Below are positions 6,690 through 8,356 of a DNA stretch of 8,356 nt, piece by piece. Numbering within the stretch: position 1 is the first letter of the stretch; each line of letters begins with the position of its first letter. The DNA is from Armatimonadota bacterium. GTDB lineage: Bacteria; Armatimonadota; UBA10988; DTZQ01. The stretch covers positions 1 through 8,356 of the forward strand of contig DTZQ01000122.1 of NCBI GenBank assembly GCA_012961305.1, in the 5' to 3' direction. The notes beneath the pieces were generated by a model. The model ran no database searches, was not told the origin of the DNA, and worked only from the letters and a program-made list of their open reading frames with translations. Position numbers and translations under genes: made by a program.

Positions 6690-7211
6690 TTACAGCCGTT
6701 CCTGATGCACCAACTCGTTCAGCGGACGCCGGGGCGTAGGAGAGGGCGACTCCGCCGGATAGCCCAGAGGCAGGATAGCCACCGGCCGCAGCGGGGGAGA
6801 TACCCCCACCGCCTGGGCCACGGCGCTGTCTTGGAACGCGCCCACCCATACACTGCCCAACCCCAAAGCCGTTGCCGCCAGGTGTGCGTGAGTACAGGCA
6901 ATGGTCGCATCTTGCAGGCAGTAGAGTTCCTCCCCGCGCCGCCCATAGCGCCAGGAAGACCGCTCCGGATTGGCGACGAAGACCAGCACTACGGGCGCTT
7001 GGGCAATGAAGTTCTGCCCCCACGCCGCGCGGGCCAAAGCCTTTTTGGTCTCCTCCTCGCGCACGAGAACGACCTCGTAGGCCTGCAAATCGCCCGCCGA
7101 AGGTGCCGCGTTCACCGCCTCCAAAATTCGCTGCAATTTTTCTTCCTCCACCGCTTGTCCGGTAAAAGCACGCACCGAACGCCGGCGGGAGATGGTCTCG
7201 AAGAAGTCCAT
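6690..7211 (-). CDS. Nitroreductase family protein, 173 aa
   Basis: An FMN-dependent, normally homodimeric cytoplasmic oxidoreductase of the nitroreductase superfamily. Members reduce nitro groups, quinones or enoyl substrates, and some perform unrelated flavin chemistry, so the substrate is open. The N-terminus has the FMN-phosphate-binding basic patch (ISRRRSVRAF, residues 7-16), followed by NAAPSAGDLQAYEVVLV (34-50), the usual PSA-x-x-x-Q-x-x-E/V segment. The C-terminus shows LPLGYPAE (147-154) and the PRRPLNELVH tail that wraps the partner subunit. The length matches the short subgroup common in anaerobes and thermophiles. ATG 7211 has GGAGGT (complement at 7218-7223) 6 bases upstream. 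It is the first gene behind a sigma70-type promoter at 7242-7270, so it heads the minus-strand unit. Its TAA is immediately followed by a possible alternative start of the next gene. Confidence 0.88.
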   Translation of the reverse strand: MDFFETISRRRSVRAFTGQAVEEEKLQRILEAVNAAPSAGDLQAYEVVLVREEETKKALARAAWGQNFIAQAPVVLVFVANPERSSWRYGRRGEELYCLQDATIACTHAHLAATALGLGSVWVGAFQDSAVAQAVGVSPPLRPVAILPLGYPAESPSPTPRRPLNELVHQERL

Positions 7212-7241
7212 GATTTTACCTCCCTCCCTCGCCTCTTTAGC

Positions 7242-7270
7242 AGCATACCATTTCCGTCCGCTGAAGTCAA
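7242..7270 (-). promoter_or_regulatory. Sigma70-type promoter for the nitroreductase unit
   Basis: On the minus strand TTGACT (7265-7270), a 17-base spacer and TATGCT (7242-7247) match the consensus at 5 of 6 and 4 of 6 positions. The predicted start near 7235 leaves a short leader of about 24 bases before the ATG at 7211, and the SD site GGAGGT lies within it. The element is in the 137-base divergent region shared with queD. Confidence 0.75.
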
Positions 7271-7276
7271 GAGCAA

Positions 7277-7294
7277 GGGGACAATTTTGACCCC
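7277..7294. promoter_or_regulatory. 18-bp dyad in the divergent nitroreductase/queD region (possible operator)
   Basis: GGGG-A-CAA-TT-TTG-A-CCCC is symmetric at 7 of 8 arm positions around a TT centre. It lies just upstream of the -35 element of the minus-strand promoter and 55 bases before the queD start. A repressor or activator site shared by the two divergent units is a reasonable guess, but a dispersed repeat would look similar. No queD-directed promoter was clear. Confidence 0.4.
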
Positions 7295-7348
7295 GCGGCT
7301 GAAGGAGGAATGACCGCCGGAACGGAGAAAATTCAGAGGGGTGAGGTG

Positions 7349-7780
7349 ATGAGTTTCAGGGTACAAAAGGAAATTCGCTGGGAGGCTGCCCATCGCTTGA
7401 TAAAGGGCTACTCCGGCAAGTGTCAGTTCCTTCACGGCCACAGTTGGGTGGCCCGAATCACAGTGGAACTGCGGCCGGGACAGGAATTAGACGCTGCGGG
7501 CCTGGCCAAAGACTTCGGAGAGTTCAAGGCGGTGCAGCAGTGGGTGGAGGAACATTGGGACCATGGGGCGTTAGTGGCCCAGGACGACAGGGCCTGGCTG
7601 ACCTGGCTGCGGGAAAATGGGCAGAAGCATTTCGTCTTTCCCGACAATCCCACCTCCGAGCGAATTGCGGAGACCCTATTTTGCGTGGCTGCGGAATTGC
7701 TCAATGATGAGCGCTGCCGGGTCTGCCGAGTGGTGGTTAGTGAGACCCCGGCTAATGAAGCAGTGTACGAGGGAAAGTGA
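7349..7780 (+). CDS. queD: 6-carboxytetrahydropterin synthase (QueD) family protein, 143 aa
   Basis: This zinc enzyme converts 7,8-dihydroneopterin triphosphate to 6-carboxy-5,6,7,8-tetrahydropterin, the second step towards queuosine and other 7-deazaguanines. The zinc ligands are His15 (AAHRL), His29 and His31 (CQFLHGH). The catalytic Cys25 sits four residues before His29, as in QueD and unlike the Glu of the PTPS-III group. Asp71-His72 (WDHG) and Glu132 (SETP) complete the usual catalytic set, and DFGEFK (55-60) and PTSERIAETLF (101-111) are family motifs. Length is close to other QueD proteins. I start it at ATG 7349, preceded by AGAGGGG (7335-7341) and GAGG, and just before the family's first strand. 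An in-frame ATG at 7310 has an SD site only one base away and would add 13 residues. No queC, queE or folE is in the window. It is followed by a truncated glycosidase-like gene 27 bases downstream. Confidence 0.87.
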   Translation: MSFRVQKEIRWEAAHRLIKGYSGKCQFLHGHSWVARITVELRPGQELDAAGLAKDFGEFKAVQQWVEEHWDHGALVAQDDRAWLTWLRENGQKHFVFPDNPTSERIAETLFCVAAELLNDERCRVCRVVVSETPANEAVYEGK

Positions 7781-7807
7781 AGAACACCCCCAGATGAGGA
7801 GGAAAAG

Positions 7808-8131
7808 ATGGAGCCCGGGCGTAACGATTGGCCTAAGAGCCGCTTTCGCCGCTTCTCAGTGGACATGCACATTCCGGACTGGGATGAATGCTTCCTGGCG
7901 AAGTTCGATGCGAAGCGTTACCTGGAGGTGGTATGCTTGACGGGGATAACTGCTCTGATGCATTACGCCAACTTGCACCTGGGGCTGTGCTACTACCCCA
8001 CGAAAGTCGGAGCGAGGCACCAGGGAATAGGCGGGCGCGATATTTTCGGGGAGGTGCTTCAACTCTGCCACGAACAGTGTTCGCTATGTTTGCCCTGGAG
8101 TATGCATAATGCTCTGTCAACCAAGTTTTGA
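7808..8131 (+). pseudogene. Truncated gene: N-terminal fragment of a large glycosidase-like protein
   Basis: The reading frame opens with a strong SD site (AGGAGG, 7797-7802, 5 bases before ATG 7808). Its first roughly 90 residues resemble the start of the long (usually over 600 residues) putative glycosyl hydrolase / beta-galactosidase-trimerisation proteins seen in Armatimonadota- and Planctomycetes-like genomes: RRFSVDMHIPDWD (14-26), a KFDAKRYLE helix (32-40), YANLHLGLCYYPTKVG (53-68) and GRDIFGEVLQLCH (76-88). After Gln90 (about base 8077) the sequence loses the expected barrel strand (family-like HGIxVVAYY) and stops at 8131. No continuation was found in the other two plus frames, which end at 8109 and soon after 8160. 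This looks like a deletion or junction remnant rather than a simple frameshift. The intact start region suggests recent loss. The family assignment is from memory of motifs, not a search. The short product might still be made. Confidence 0.65.
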
Positions 8132-8246
8132 GGGAGGCCTGCCTGCGGAGAGGGTTGGGGGGTAGGAGAGCCTCCACCCACGAGGACAGAGGGGTGCGTA
8201 CTCACGCCGGCAGTCTCGGTGCAGGCCTCGGGCCTGCGGCTACGGC
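8132..8246. repeat. Purine-rich, repeat-like intergenic stretch with a perfect GC hairpin
   Basis: No coding signal. Bases 8133-8175 are purine-rich and flanked by GGAGGC...GCCTCC. The complement resembles the CCCCCAACCCTCTCC-type sequences that recur between genes in several bacterial phyla. Bases 8221-8237 form a perfect stem GCAGGCC-TCG-GGCCTGC followed by GGCTAC, the look of a dispersed palindromic (REP-like) element. It has no T run, so it is not a standard terminator. A single copy in the window means the repeat nature is inferred. Confidence 0.45.
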
Positions 8247-8275
8247 TTGACACCGGCGCCGAAATCGGCTATAAT
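8247..8275 (+). promoter_or_regulatory. Perfect-consensus sigma70 promoter (TTGACA, 17 bp, TATAAT)
   Basis: TTGACA (8247-8252), a spacer of exactly 17 bases and TATAAT (8270-8275) match the bacterial housekeeping consensus at all twelve positions. Transcription would start near 8282 and run rightwards out of the window, so the driven gene is not visible. Such exact promoters are usual for rRNA/tRNA operons, mobile elements or tightly repressed genes. Confidence 0.85.
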
Positions 8276-8294
8276 TCACCCCGTAACTACTCAG

Positions 8295-8334
8295 CCGGTT
8301 CAACATGATTGACCGGAATGAAAATACCGGTTAA
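8295..8334 (+). promoter_or_regulatory. Mutually exclusive hairpins / tandem operator-like repeats in a 5' leader
   Basis: Three related blocks lie just after the predicted transcription start: CCGGTTCAA (8295-8303), TTGACCGG (8309-8316) and CCGGTTAA (8327-8334). The first and second pair with one bulge around a 5-base loop. The second and third pair over eight positions with one G-U around a 10-base loop. Because both stems need the middle block, only one can form at a time, as in attenuators and riboswitches. Equally, the blocks could be half-sites for a DNA-binding repressor. A nine-codon frame, ATG 8305 to TAA 8334 (MIDRNENTG), overlaps them but has no SD site. Confidence 0.45.
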
Positions 8335-8356
8335 AATTATGGTGGTGAATTGAGAC

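Noticed and set aside
6690..7211. The nitroreductase, MobA-like and flavin reductase genes as a molybdenum cofactor or F420 operon.
   Set aside because: No other moa/moe or cof genes are present, and the MobA-like protein differs in its signature loop; the grouping alone does not support it.
8305..8334. A nine-codon leader peptide, MIDRNENTG.
   Set aside because: There is no SD site before the ATG and no run of one amino acid that would mark an attenuator; kept only as a remark on the leader.
8341..8356. The window ends in GGTGGTGAATTGAGAC, which recalls the ATTGAAAC end of many CRISPR repeats, behind a promoter that could be a leader.
   Set aside because: No second copy exists in the window and the match is partial; a repeat cannot be called from one partial instance.

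Overview
The window looks like chromosomal DNA of a GC-rich bacterium. Every gene that can be checked has a Shine-Dalgarno (SD) site, and two sigma70-type promoters are readable (one an exact TTGACA-17-TATAAT). The mix of a bacterial sn-glycerol-1-phosphate dehydrogenase, a stand-alone UVR-motif protein, a Tat-exported iron-sulfur aldo/keto reductase, a glycyl-radical activase beside a UroD-like protein, and a fragment of a large glycosidase-like protein suggests an uncultured, probably anaerobic or thermophilic lineage such as Armatimonadota, Planctomycetota-like groups or Chloroflexota. That placement is inference; no marker gene fixes the phylum.

Layout. Bases 1-846 (+) hold the 3' part of a glycerol-1-phosphate dehydrogenase. 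It converges, with a 2-base gap, on a long run of seven minus-strand genes between 7211 and 849. In transcription order these are: nitroreductase, MobA-like nucleotidyltransferase, flavin reductase (closely spaced behind a good promoter at 7242-7270); Tat aldo/keto reductase with two 4Fe-4S motifs, glycyl-radical-enzyme activase, UroD/MtaA-like protein (a probable second unit); and, after a 228-base gap, a UVR-motif protein. At the right, on the plus strand, are queD and a truncated glycosidase-like gene. Last comes a non-coding stretch with a repeat-like hairpin, a perfect consensus promoter and competing inverted repeats in the presumed leader of a gene lying beyond the window.

How the genes may work together. 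The middle of the window is a redox neighbourhood: two flavoenzyme families, an Fe-S aldo/keto reductase and a radical SAM activase. The activase and the UroD-like protein are translationally close, because the activase stop codon lies inside the UroD SD site. The UroD-like protein keeps the His-X-Cys...Cys zinc pattern of corrinoid-dependent methyltransferases. No glycyl radical enzyme and no corrinoid protein is encoded here, so the activase's partner must lie elsewhere. The joint pathway is unknown. No CRISPR array, transposase, tRNA or rRNA was recognised. No gene-free stretch exceeds about 230 bases.
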